DNA of 64,000 nt from Rhyacichthys aspro (lineage: Eukaryota; Chordata; Actinopteri; Gobiiformes; Rhyacichthyidae): positions 14,707,207 through 14,771,206 of the forward strand of contig CM072152.1 in assembly GCA_036850595.1 (NCBI GenBank), given 5' to 3'. This document shows, piece by piece, positions 23,349-35,200 of the stretch. Made by a program: the position numbers and the translations under genes. The notes under the pieces were generated by a model. The model was given only the letters and a program-made list of their open reading frames with translations. It made no database searches and was not told the origin of the DNA. Each line of letters opens with the position of its first letter. Within the stretch, counting starts at the first letter, position 1.

Positions 23349-25749
23349 TTAATGATGTTTCTTTCTGTAGCGAGGCAACAGCTGAGTCTTGACAAACTGA
23401 ATAAGTCTTGTCTCTGTGAAATAAACAGTAACAAGCACAGTGACCAGACACACTCCGCCCACGCCGATATGGAGCAGCCTAAATAACCAGCCCTTGTCAC
23501 AGCAGAGGAAACCCTAAAACAAATCGTATATAAAGAACACAGATGAAATTGTGGTTTTAAAAGTAATAAATGAAACAGCTTTTATTAAAAAAAAAAAAGT
23601 TTTAAATCATACCTCTGACAGTGCTGTGACCACTGCACTGACTGCCAGAGCCAATATTAAGAGGGGAGAGGGCAGCAAACCATGTAGAGGCCTCCACTCG
23701 CTCGACTGGAAGTAATGATGTATAAACAGTATGCTGTGTAAAATGCGAAGACCCATATTAAGACAGTTGGCCAATATGAAGCCGATGCCCCCAGCCCACC
23801 ATGTGAGCATGTAGGACAGGAACAGGAATGACACAGACAGGCCGAGCATGACAAGGTTGTACCTAAAGATGCAACACAAAAACAGCATTAACTAGTAGGA
23901 CTCACATTGTGTGACAATATCATGTGCATGGCTAAAATACAGTATTCTTACTTGTCAACCTGCATTTGGCTCATGGCAGCAAACACAAAGCATTCGGTCA
24001 CACCATTGACAGCAAGCAGCAGAACATAGCCGCTATAGCATCTTAGCAAACTGGGTCCTGCCAATATACATATGAGTGAGCATACCAACTTACATCTGAT
24101 TTTGGCCTTTTTGTACTTTTCAATTTTCACTCACCTGTTCCACTACTCAGCAGAGAGCCACCATAAATGTCCAGAGCCAAGTATGAGTAGGCATAGCCAA
24201 ACACTGTGATAATCAGACCAATGACTAGCACCAGCTTCAGCAGACATTCAAGGACCTCTGCAGCAATGGCCACTTCATCCTACAGTATACACAAAATAAT
24301 GTTATTTCAAACTATGGGTTCTTGCTTCTAAATTAATTTCTAAATGCATGTCTGTCCAAACCTGTTTCTGGCTTCTGACATCACGCCCTCGCTCGAGCAC
24401 TTTAGCAAAGAAGATGTAGAAGCTCTCCTCAATGGGTAAAAAGATGAAGCGTGCTACCATGGATCCCAGATTGTTGACAATATCATAAACTCCCTGGTCT
24501 CCAAAGTTCAGGACGTTTAAAAACGTCATAACATAACGCTCCCCCTCTGTAAGGATCTGCTTCAGGAAGGACTGCTTAAAGAAGCTCCAAGTGAGCCGGG
24601 CCAGCCTCCTGTCAATTAGAGGCTACAGAAAGCAGAAGATGGGAATAATCCATTGTGAACAATGACATTAGTTTAGTTGTGTGGTAATGAATTCAGTGTA
24701 CTTTACAGTAATTAACTGTGGAGCCTTTTTACCTCTCCATCAGTTTTGTAGGGAAGTAGTTCACCAAAATGATGCAGTGGAAAACTGTTCTCAGTTGCCT
24801 CATCAGACCCCAGAAACCGGATAAAATATACAGTGTAGCAAAGAAGCAAAAATCCTGTGTACACACACTGAAAAAAAAAACATTCAGGTAATTTATTTAT
24901 TTCCAGGTATAAATTGCTGAAATAACAAGAACTGTTTATTTCTTACATGAGCAGTAGAAAAGATGTAAAGCCCCCATTCAGGGGCAAACACCACCAGCAT
25001 AACAGTGATACTGCACTTGGCAATCATTGCTAAGCTTTCTGAAACCACCTTGAGTCTAACAAACATGTGGGCTTGAGCCAGGACCCAAAGTGGCTCGGCC
25101 AGGAGCTCCTGCACTCCTCCCAGGGCAAACAACACTACTGCAGGGCTGTAGTAAGGCACACTATGGGGGTCTGGGACCTCGAGAAGCCATAACCATATGC
25201 AGACGAGAAGTAACGCCCATAGTACACCTAGTGGTAACCTGAGGGGTTAAAAAAATACACTGCATTATAATAAATAATCAAATAATGTTCAATACTTTAA
25301 TATAACTACTCACGTCAGCCATAACAGGTTGATCACTTGTCTCCAGCTGTGGTTTGACCCAGACCCCCCACTTAAACAAGCTCTTCTGAAAGCTTCTCTG
25401 GATAGAAATACTAACGTGGAGTAGAGTAGAGTAAGCCTAAACACACAAAACACACACAATAAGGTAAGCTGACAGGATGACATGTGATAAGCTCTATATC
25501 TGTTATCTTACCTGACATTGACCACCCCAATCAGCTCTTTGGACACAAATCGCAGAGTGAAACCATTTAGCAAAAAGGTGAGAACACGAAACATCACCTA
25601 AAAAACAGATACAACACATGCTGAACTACCACACACAATCATTTGTTTTCAGTGGGCTATGATTACGTGACAACCCAAACATTCACCTGCAGTAATACAT
25701 TATACGACGCCAGAGTCGACGCATCTTTCAGAACATCCTCAGTGCTCAT
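23349..25749 (-). CDS. rft1: RFT1 homologue, ER N-glycosylation factor (complete, 10 coding exons)
   Basis: RFT1 is a polytopic ER membrane protein of the MOP/MATE-like flippase superfamily needed for the dolichol-linked oligosaccharide pathway. Its role as the Man5GlcNAc2-PP-dolichol flippase is debated. Coding exons: 25687-25749, 25512-25597, 25314-25436, 24947-25238, 24733-24867, 24362-24622, 24135-24279, 23952-24057, 23613-23862 and 23349-23513. They sum to 1626 nt and 541 aa, the human length. Diagnostic stretches include NGFTLRFVSKELIGVVNVR, QSFLKQILTEGERYVMTFL, LNFGDQGVYDIVNNLGS and FLPIEESFYIFFAKVLERG; many hydrophobic segments alternate with charged loops. The start codon opens MSTEDVLKDAS and is the first ATG before the conserved region. 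It lies on the same strand as prkcd and mustn1, as one 3p21.1-type block. Confidence 0.97.
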
Positions 25750-26376
25750 TTTCTTTCAACTTTTTTGAGCCACTTATGACTGTTCAACGCTGGCACGCCG
25801 TGTTTCGACAATAATATAATATATTACAAAATAAAAAAATGCATGCTGCGATAATGCGACGATCATTTAAACTATCGGCATGGCTAACTAAACCACATAA
25901 CATAAAATATACTACTTTTACAATCCATGGTTTGAGTTAGCGATTGAGTGGAAGCGACAGCAGATCTACTTCCGTACACAGTGGCTGTGGAATGCTACGT
26001 GGTGACGTACCCCGTGTGCGTGAAGATCTGATTGTTGACATCATAGCACCACATTTCCGCTAGAGGGAGCAGTCGACCATTAAAGTATTAAACGTGTGCA
26101 CATGTTCACATATAAAACATATAAATCAAACAATTGTTGGATAATGGATAATTTATTTCTTGATTTAAGTATCATATGTCCTATGTAAAAATTAGGTTAT
26201 ATAAAATATTACAATTTTATCTAATAAAAATGTATAATGTACTACGGTCAGACTGTAATCTCTTTTGTTGAAATATAATCTTTGCACACATTTGCCCCCT
26301 TATCTGGGAATTGGTATTCACAGTGAAATTACTATCAACTATCAAAATAACATACAGGCTTGGGTGTTGATGGTTT
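25750..26376. other. Spacer: rft1 promoter region and prkcd 3' flank
   Basis: The first 250 bp upstream of the rft1 ATG should contain its promoter; the remainder is AT-rich and featureless. Minus-strand ATTAAA at 26377-26382 and AATAAA at 26152-26157 are candidate poly(A) signals for prkcd. No gene is seen. Confidence 0.45.
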
Positions 26377-27120
26377 TTTAATCAGATGTAAAAGACAGAG
26401 ACAGTAAAAAAGTACATCCTTAGCTTACCAATATACATGATACAAGTAACAACATACTGTAAACCATATATATTATCTATATACAGATGCTATGTAACCT
26501 TAACACTTTTTCCAACATTGCTGAAAATTAGGTTTAACAGTACTTTTCACAACCCTGGCTGCACCCACTGTCAATAAAATGATGTACCCTTTTTATAGCA
26601 GAGAAACACTTGCAGTGCAGTTTTGTTCTATATATGGCACTGTTAAGTCAACCTCACAACTACAAGTTCTCTGTTTTAGTAAGACATTATTCTTGCTGTG
26701 ACAGACAAAATTTTGTTTAAAAAAAGCAAAAAGCTTGATTACGAGAATAAAAGGTTCTTGTTCACGTTTGTCATTCAGAGTTCTTAAACATGCAGCCAAC
26801 TCAGTCACAGTCTACAGTAGAGTTTACAGTACAGCTTTATGTTTCTCTCCCCACAAAGTATATACCAAGTAATTAAAACTTAATGGTACCAGCAGAGACA
26901 AATGATGGCAGCAGTGATGTAAAGAGGAATGTAAGCATCCCACTTGTATATTATTACTTAGATAGGCCTTTACATCAAGACAAATATGCATGCACATAAA
27001 CATGATAATATCAATACAGACAGTCAAGGGAAATGTTTTACTTTTGTAACTTCTACAGGTACCAAATACAGTCTGTACTTCCAGGAGGTTGCACCAACAC
27101 TGACTGTGGAATGGGCAGCT

Positions 27121-30100
27121 TTATTCTAAAAGCTGCTCCATTTTGGGGTTTATAAATGAAAATCCAGCAAATGCTGACTGGTCCATGGAGTCTATGAAGT
27201 TCTTGTCGCTGTAAGAGAGGCGTGGCTTCTCACTGAGGAATTCACGATCAAAGTTGCTGCAGTCATTTGGTGCTTTCTGTAATAGATCACAGACTTGTTT
27301 CAGTAAAATGATAAATAGAAACAGTGATTAAACAATCTAGATCAAAACAAAGTGACTAAAACAAGTGGCACATACCACTTTGGGTTTAAAGGGAGGCTCC
27401 ATCTCCCTCCTTTCCAGGCTCTGCCAGTTAATGCTCTTGAAGAAGGGCTGTACACGGATGTTACCCACAACGCCTAACCTGCGAGATGGGTCTCTCTCAA
27501 ACAACTGTAGACAAAGGATAAATTAAAGGATGACAACCTGCAACCTGTTTTCAGTCATATATCTTCAATAGGTAGCTTTATAACTTTCTTTTTAGATACA
27601 GGTGAATGTGATACCAAGTTTAAACCATTGTAATAACTCAAAGCACAAACCCGCTCAAGCAGGTCCTTGGCCTCTTTGTTGATCCAGCGAGGATAGTGAG
27701 GTGTATCCATCCGAATAGACTCAAATAACTCATCTTCATCATCTCCATGGAAAGGCGATTGCCCGATCAGCATCTCATACAACAAGACCCCAAATGACCA
27801 CCAGTCAACAGAGAATGAGTATTTCTGTCCCAGCAGGATCTAAGTGAAAACATTACTTTGTCATTGCTTTTGACATTCTGACAAATGTTACCCAAAATTA
27901 AATTTCTAAAGCATTTCACCTCTGGAGCTATGTAGTCAGGAGTACCGCAAAAAGTTGTGGCACGATTTTCTCCAAACACGTTTTCCTTACACATCCCGAA
28001 GTCAGCAATCTTTATGTGTCCCTCATGATCTAGCATTACATTATCCAACTTAAGATCTCTACAAAGACAACAAAAGCGTAAATACATATATAAGACAAAA
28101 CCGGTGTATTTATCAGATCTATTAATATGACAGTTGTCTGAATTAGTGTTAGTTATTCTCTTTAAATTTGATTTTAGACTGTAGCTAGGTTGGTTAGAAT
28201 CTGTGATAAGATTTTTTTTTTATAAACAGTCAGTAATACCTACTACTATCACAAACAGGGTTTACCTAACCACATAAGTTTATTTTCACACAGCACTTGC
28301 AACAAGCTTTGGAATAGAAATATATCTGAATGTAAAAAAAAAAACAGCAGTGGCAAATGAAGTGTGAATATGTAATTTGCACTGTCTGACCTGTAGATGA
28401 TCCCTTTGGAGTGCAAGAATTGAAGACCACATATAATCTCAGCAGAGTAGAACCTGAGAAAAAGAGACACGTGTCATCAGATCGTCATCGGAGGTGGACG
28501 TCAGGTTTTCTCTGCTGTTGCTTACTACTAAGTTGGCAGCTGAACGTTGGTGTCACTGCAGACTCATTTCAGTGTATGTTTAAATTATTAAGGAGGACAT
28601 TTGTATGGAGTGGGAGACAGGTGAATAATGCTCTCATAATGTGAAACCAGAGCGCGGCTGAGAGCTGAAAGATTAGCCTTTCTCTGACCTGGTTCTCTTG
28701 TCATCTGTGTCAGGTGAAACAACAGGCCACAGAGGAGATAGAGTAGCGCCTGTGCTAACCCAGTAACCGCAAATGACTATCTGAACAGCAGCATTTACTT
28801 ATCTATCAAAGATGAGCCATTTTTGGTTCATCATAAAATACACACATAACATAATATTTATTTAATAGCGTGAGGTATAGACTATGTGGCAGCACTGTTG
28901 TTTGTAAGAAAAGCTACACAGATGGACCAGGCTCTCTTAAATGGTGGGTCAATAGGTTAACAGTAGCTTTAGGGTCTAAACGCCGAAGTCAAACTCTCCA
29001 GTTCACTTCAGTCTAAGAAAAAAAATATGGGCAAATTTAGGAGATCCTTAACTGTAGTTTAACCTGTAATCAATTATAATTGATTACAGAGGATACCAAT
29101 TACTCCTGTCATGTCATGAATACGAGATAATTTATCTGCTATCTACAAAGACTAGAAGGAAAAGTCTATCAGAACAGTTCTTTTAGTTCATTCAGTGCCG
29201 TGATGGTGTATAAGGAAGTACATGAACTATTTATAAGAACAATTCTCGAAATATCTACCATTTTCTAGTCAACAAATTGAAACAAACTGGACATTCACGT
29301 CATATAACCATAATTCATAGATCTTATTAATTCATAAATGTTTATATTTTTTAAATTCTTTCATTTTAGTAACTTAAGACTTGATCACTTTTGCTTGTGC
29401 CAATGTGTGCTATTGTTTTTCTTTTCTGGAGGGATACCCATTGTGTGATCACTATGGTGGGTGGTAGCAACTGATCATTCTTTAAAGACCGTACAGGCGT
29501 AAAGAGCTGCTCCTTCCTTTTAAGGTTTGATACTGAACAGCAGCTACAAGACATCGCCACCAAAGCCCACACTCAGTACTGTATAGTATGTTAAAATAAT
29601 TACCATATTTCTGAAAAAAGAGGGGAAGGATATACATCAAGAATAAAATATTCTGTTATCCAAAAGGGCGTTCATTTAGTGTAACATCAGTGTGACTCAC
29701 GTGGCTCTGTAGAGCTCAAAGCGGCCTTTCTCCTGAATATGAAACATCAGGTCTCCTCCATTGAGGTACTCCATCACAAAGAACAAATGCTCCTGTAAAT
29801 GAGTTAAAACACTTTCAGTGTTTCAAAATCCAGAGCTGAGTTGATTAAATGTGAAAGACTGAGACTACCTTAGTCTGGAAAGTTGAGTAGAGGTGTGTAA
29901 GGAAGGGGTTTTCCCAGGCCATGGCCAACACTCTCTTCTCCACCATAGTGCATTCTACATCGTCATCCATCAGCACTACATCTTTTTTCAAAGCCTTTAC
30001 TGCAAAGTATTCTCCACGACCCTTCAACTCTGCCAAGAGAACCTGCAATATGAGTCATAGACAGGACAGCAGAATGATGACTATTTCTGTGGTTTTGTTA

Positions 30101-32953
30101 CGCATAAAATTCCTTACAATCATTTACTAGTACTCATCTACCTTGCCAAAGCTTCCTTTTCCCAGGACCTTATGAAAAATGAAATTGTCCACACTGATGC
30201 GGGTCATGTGGCTAATACCAGACACTGGTCGTGGGCTGGACCCTTCCCACAGTCTGCCATAGGGAGACCCATCTGGCAAGCAAAATTCACTCCAATCATT
30301 TCACCAAAACAACAAACAGTGGTGCATTTTATTTATCAAATTCATCTGTTTCACGTGGAGCCCTTTAATATCTCTACAGTAACATTTACAAGGAAACTCA
30401 CTGACCATTGATATTCAACCCAGCAAGCTTGTTGACCTCATCATAGATACCAATATCAGGCAGACCGGGCATGTTTGGATCTGAACGTCGATTGGATGAT
30501 TTCTAAAGGAGGAAAGGAGTGAAAAATAATAATAAAGGGGCACAAATATCCTTAATTAATTGAATATGTAGTTCAATCAATACATCAAAAAGTAGACTGG
30601 ATTAAAAAAAAGAAAACAGTCTCACATGGAACCAGTCCTTAAACACACCAGAGCAGAGGCTCCGGTTTCTATTGAGGTCAGGTAACACACTACTTCAGAC
30701 AATTAGGACTTTGAATTTTTTAATTTCTCTGCTTATCTATTTTAGGATCCATAATGCCTCGGCTCACTGTAAATGATTATCACTGAGAACTCACCTGGCT
30801 GACTTGTGTAAGTGCCTCTGCTAATAATTTCTGGTTGATCCCACAAAGATTGGCTACTTTATCCTGACACTTGTGGTGAACATTCATGGCACAATCTTCA
30901 AAAAGAACAGAGAATTCAGACTGTTTCCTGCACATTTACAGACTCAATCAAGATATAAAATCATATAACAGGAGTACCTTCACACTTGAGGCCTTGTTTG
31001 ACCAGACCCCACAGCAGACTGCCGCAGTGGTCACAGAAGGTAGGACTCATGTAGTTATTGATCTTGAAACGGTGAGGCATGTCTATTTTAAAGCGCTCCT
31101 TCTGGAACTGTGAATACACATTACGGACTAAATTAATATAAAAAATCCCTGGTGTGAGGGAATCCTCCTGTGCTAATAATCCCACACACTTGTCTTTAAC
31201 CTTCAGACTGTTTTTGAAGCATTGCCCTATTTACACTTGCTAAAGGCATCTCTTTGAGAAATCACATCCCATCTGCTTTTCACACTCAGTCTGTGGGCTT
31301 CATTTGCCTGTTAACATTATCTGTCAAATGATATTTGATTGTTGGGTTCAAAAATATGTTTTTTTACAGAAACATCTGCAACACCAGTCCAATTATCACA
31401 ACGTTGTTTTGAAAAGATGGAAATATTTTATAATGTGTGTATTTATGTAATGTTTATCACAACTATAGTTAAACCAGAGTGAAAATGGCCCACACTGCAC
31501 TGACATATGGAGGACGTGGTGTACTGCAGATATGTGTTACGTACCACAGTATCCCGACTGTTGGCAGCAGTACCAGTACATCTGCCGATGATCTTGTCTA
31601 TGCATTTCTTGTGGATTGCTGCATTGCATTCTGATAAGAAAAATAAAGCCTACTTTAATGCATTTCAGGCATAAAAACAATAAAAACGCCAAAGGGTATA
31701 TTAATGGATATAGAATATAGATTTATAGAATATAGATTTAACACATTCACCGTTCAAACATTTGACAAACACAAAGCATATTTTTTGGTAAATGTGTACT
31801 TACGCCTGCATTTATAGCCTTGTTTGTTAAGACCCCTGTAAAAAATTAAAGAAATGGTTTAAAAAGAATAGTTTGGATAAATTAAATGTATTTGTAAATA
31901 ATTCAGTGTGAGCATTCAGAAATATTTAATGATTCAGGTACTATTAATACTTGATAACAATCATTTGTACTCACAGTTTGGGCTACAATATTACAGGCAA
32001 AAATTAAGCCAACATACTTTACAAAACCCTTCTTATCCCTATAATTAGCTTCCTTTATCTGATAAGAACTTCCCTTTTTTAAACATCAAGATGTTGAGTG
32101 AGGCTGACTGACCAGACAAACTCTCGACACACTGAGCAGAAAGTGGGCTGTCGGAAGAACGTGGCAATGAACTCATGGTTCTTTATGAAGTGGATCTTGG
32201 CTTGTTTGATTGCCCCTCTTCTACGGTTTATGGTAGGAGCCTCCTCCTCTTTCGCAGGCTGCTTACTCTCTTCCATACCATCACAAATTGACAGAAAAGA
32301 ATCTCATAATGCCGATGGAAGTAAAAACAGGGGATACACTGTCTATTTGTATCTAAAACAACATGTTAAAAGAGGCAGACTATTCATTGATTTGTTTTAC
32401 CTGCATCCCCTCCTTCCAGAAAGTACTGCACAGCCATCATCACTTTCCCAGAAGGATGCAGATCAACCTGATTACACAGAGTTGTTTTTCACAGTCTGAT
32501 ATAGTTTTCAAAATGAACACAAACCTTTTCAGGTTCTTACCCAGAATTCAGCACGTCCATTGGCTTTCTTGCAGCGCTCAGCGAGGACAGAGACACCAAC
32601 AGTGACCTCAGCCAGTGGTTCCTCGGCTGTTTTCATTAGGAGCACCTCCAGGACACGCCCCTCATAGATGTGTGCATCAAAACAAGCTTTCCAGGCCGGG
32701 TACATTGTGGGTTTCCTCTGAACTAGTGTCTTACCACGTTCTACAAAAACACAATATATGAATAATATAAACAGAAAACCTAAAGGCGTTTTGGTGGAAA
32801 ACATATAACAAACAGAGGGTGACGTGTGTTATGCAGTTTCTCACCAGTTGTCAAGGCTTCCTTCATTTTGATGGCACAGAACGGTGGGTCATTCAAAGGT
32901 GGCAGGACACCCAAGTCATAAGAGTTAAAGGCAATCCTCAAGAAAGGAGCCAT
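27121..32953 (-). CDS. prkcd: Protein kinase C delta (complete, 17 coding exons)
   Basis: A novel-class, diacylglycerol-activated, calcium-independent serine/threonine kinase. Coding exons: 32845-32953, 32541-32740, 32401-32467, 32113-32269, 31804-31835, 31545-31630, 30978-31107, 30795-30895, 30406-30502, 30142-30272, 29869-30042, 29701-29792, 28391-28453, 27920-28058, 27651-27839, 27376-27504 and 27121-27276; total 683 aa (human 676). Domains in order: C2-like (1-125), pseudosubstrate RRRGAIKQAK (141-150), C1A (157-206), C1B (229-278), hinge, kinase (about 352-610). Kinase residues seen: GKGSFG (364-369), K386, YRDLKLDN with D481, DFG (499-501), activation-loop T515 in TTFCGT, APE (524-526), turn-motif S653 and hydrophobic-motif S672 in FSF. 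The ATG is in ACCACCATGG. Fish usually keep two prkcd copies; which one this is cannot be settled here. Confidence 0.97.
29064..29089. repeat. 26-bp perfect palindrome in a prkcd intron
   Basis: Thirteen bases beginning CTGTAATCAATTA are followed without spacer by their exact reverse complement. It sits in the 1.2-kb prkcd intron between exons at 28391-28453 and 29701-29792. Confidence 0.85.
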
Positions 32954-32980
32954 GGTGGTCAGGAATAGGATCACCTGCTC
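32954..32980 (-). other. 5' UTR part of prkcd exon 2
   Basis: A CAG splice acceptor at 32981-32983 (minus strand) precedes 27 bases of leader ending in the prkcd start codon, so exon 2 is the first coding exon. Confidence 0.7.
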
Positions 32981-35079
32981 CTGTGAATGGACAATTTACT
33001 TTTTAGCTCACCATATATCTAGAACCTTGTGAATGTATGAAGCAGATTGTATAAACTGTGTTGGTTACAGTAAAATTTCAGAAAGGAAAATGCTGCACAC
33101 ATTTAGAGGCTGTCTAAACACTGAATGAGACTATTGTTGAATTACAGTGGAAAGTTATTCTGACTGTGGCTACTCTATGATGTTACACAAGTTTAATATT
33201 AACACACACACTCACACACACAGCCGTAGGGGCTACCCTAGGTTTTGCATAACAAGCTTAAGCGTGTTAGATATACCAGTACATTTCTGGTTAAAACTGT
33301 TGATATTAAAGTGTGTAATTACAAGAATAGTGTAAGCACATTATTAATATTTTACAGCTAAGTTGGAAGCTCAAAATTGTCATTAATTTCTTTGCAATAG
33401 CTAATAGATCTTTAATGGAACGTTTACTTGTTAATTATTACTTATTATCCAGAAATAGGGACTGGATTAAAGTCTTCTTTATTAAGTAAAATACATGGAG
33501 ATGATGACATGCTGCTTTGAGATCAATACAGCCCACATGCTGCTCAGTATTTTCTTCATGCATGATTTGCTGCTTCAATAAGCCCATGTGCTGTGGATAA
33601 ATGTGTTATAACGTTTCAAACAGCGGTTGTTCCAGTTTGTGCAATACTTTCACATGAGATGCCGCGTGTTACCCTGGCATTTTCTCACATCTATGTTGCT
33701 AGACTTGTAGTACCTTTGACATTTTTGTCCTTTATGTGAATAACAACTAAAACACATTTTTCTTAGGCATCACACTAGTGCTGTTTTTCCCAGTCAGTTT
33801 CCTGTCAATGTGTTTTCTTATTATAGCTCCAACAGAGGAGATGTTTGCCTGTGCTAGAAAGACACAGCGAGCCTGAACATGTCTCTAATCCAAACACAAG
33901 CATGCAGCACTCTACAGTAGGCCGAGCTGGTATTCACAGTCCCTAAACCCAGAGCCGCCCACAGAAAGACCAGAAAAGTGAGAAAGACAAAAACACAGGA
34001 ACAAAGAGAGCATGCAACGGGACGGGTAGTGGGAGCGTGTCTATCTGACTGCAGCTATGAGCTCTGATGACTGGGATTTGGGAGTTAATCAATAGGAAGC
34101 ACAGTGTGTGGGAACGAGGGCGGTGGTCATTGATTTCCATGCACAGTTTTCGATTTGTTCACTCCATTACATCCAATAGTCTGGCCCATGTGCTTCTGGT
34201 ATACTGTAACCTGCACCTTTCACATGCTTTTTTATACTAATTGCAAGTCAAATGTGGATGTCAGCACTGTCTATAATAGCACTGTGGTGTATTTAGTACA
34301 TGTTAAAGTATATTACCATTAACATTTGTCATAACTGTAGTAGTCACCAGAGTCATTAACCTGTAATTATTATGTTTTTGCAGTTCTCGTTGTTTTTATG
34401 CATTCTTTTGAACAGAGGATGCAAATTATGCTACATTTAACATTTTTAAGTGAAACAATGCTATCCATGGCAAAGAATTCAGCTTAATCCAGTTGATTTA
34501 AAAGCATCATGAAGTCAATTGGAAACTCAGTATGGCTTTTAAAGTGCAAAATATACGTTCCTGTATGTAGGATGTGGTTGACCGCCCTTTGCTGCTGGCT
34601 CAATGTGTCAAGACTTCTCCAAAATACTCTTTTTTTTGTTACAGACCTTACCCGATTCTTTCTGGACATCGGTGTTGCAGCTTTTCTCTGTGACCCGTGT
34701 GATTTTCTAACCTGACACTCAAGATTACGTTTGAATCGTAAAAAAAAAAAAATCACTTTTTTAAAAACCAATAGTAGAAACAGGTCATGGTTGGTCTCGC
34801 TTTCCACAAAATAAACCAAGTCGCCACGATAACAACATAGTAATAGTTATGGCGACAAATTTTCCTAAAAACCGGTATGCTTTGGCAAAATATATTTTTA
34901 GAGAGTAGAAATATGTTTATGGGTAAGAACTAGCTCCCGCGGTTCTGGTTACTTTTTGGCATGACTGAAAAAATAGTTAGAAGATGTTCGTGGCGGTCTT
35001 TAAGTTTCTCTTCAATAACTTTTTTGGAACTAAACCACACAAAGCTGAAGCAAAACGGTGAAAGGAATGATAAACTCAC

Positions 35080-35200
35080 CTCCTCGACCTGCAAACTCGA
35101 CGCTGTTTTTTTCTTTTGACTACAGCTCGATGAAAGTTGTTTCTCTTCTTCTCGTTTTCCACTCTGTGATTCCGACGATTGAGGAAGTATGGTGCGCGTT
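35080..35200 (-). promoter_or_regulatory. Non-coding first exon and promoter of prkcd
   Basis: A consensus donor (GAG|GTGAGT) on the minus strand has its last exonic base at 35080. About 2.1 kb downstream is the exon 2 acceptor, and no ATG-led frame in this exon joins the kinase frame. Sequence upstream to about 35260 is relatively GC-rich and promoter-like. The 5' limit is approximate. Confidence 0.5.
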
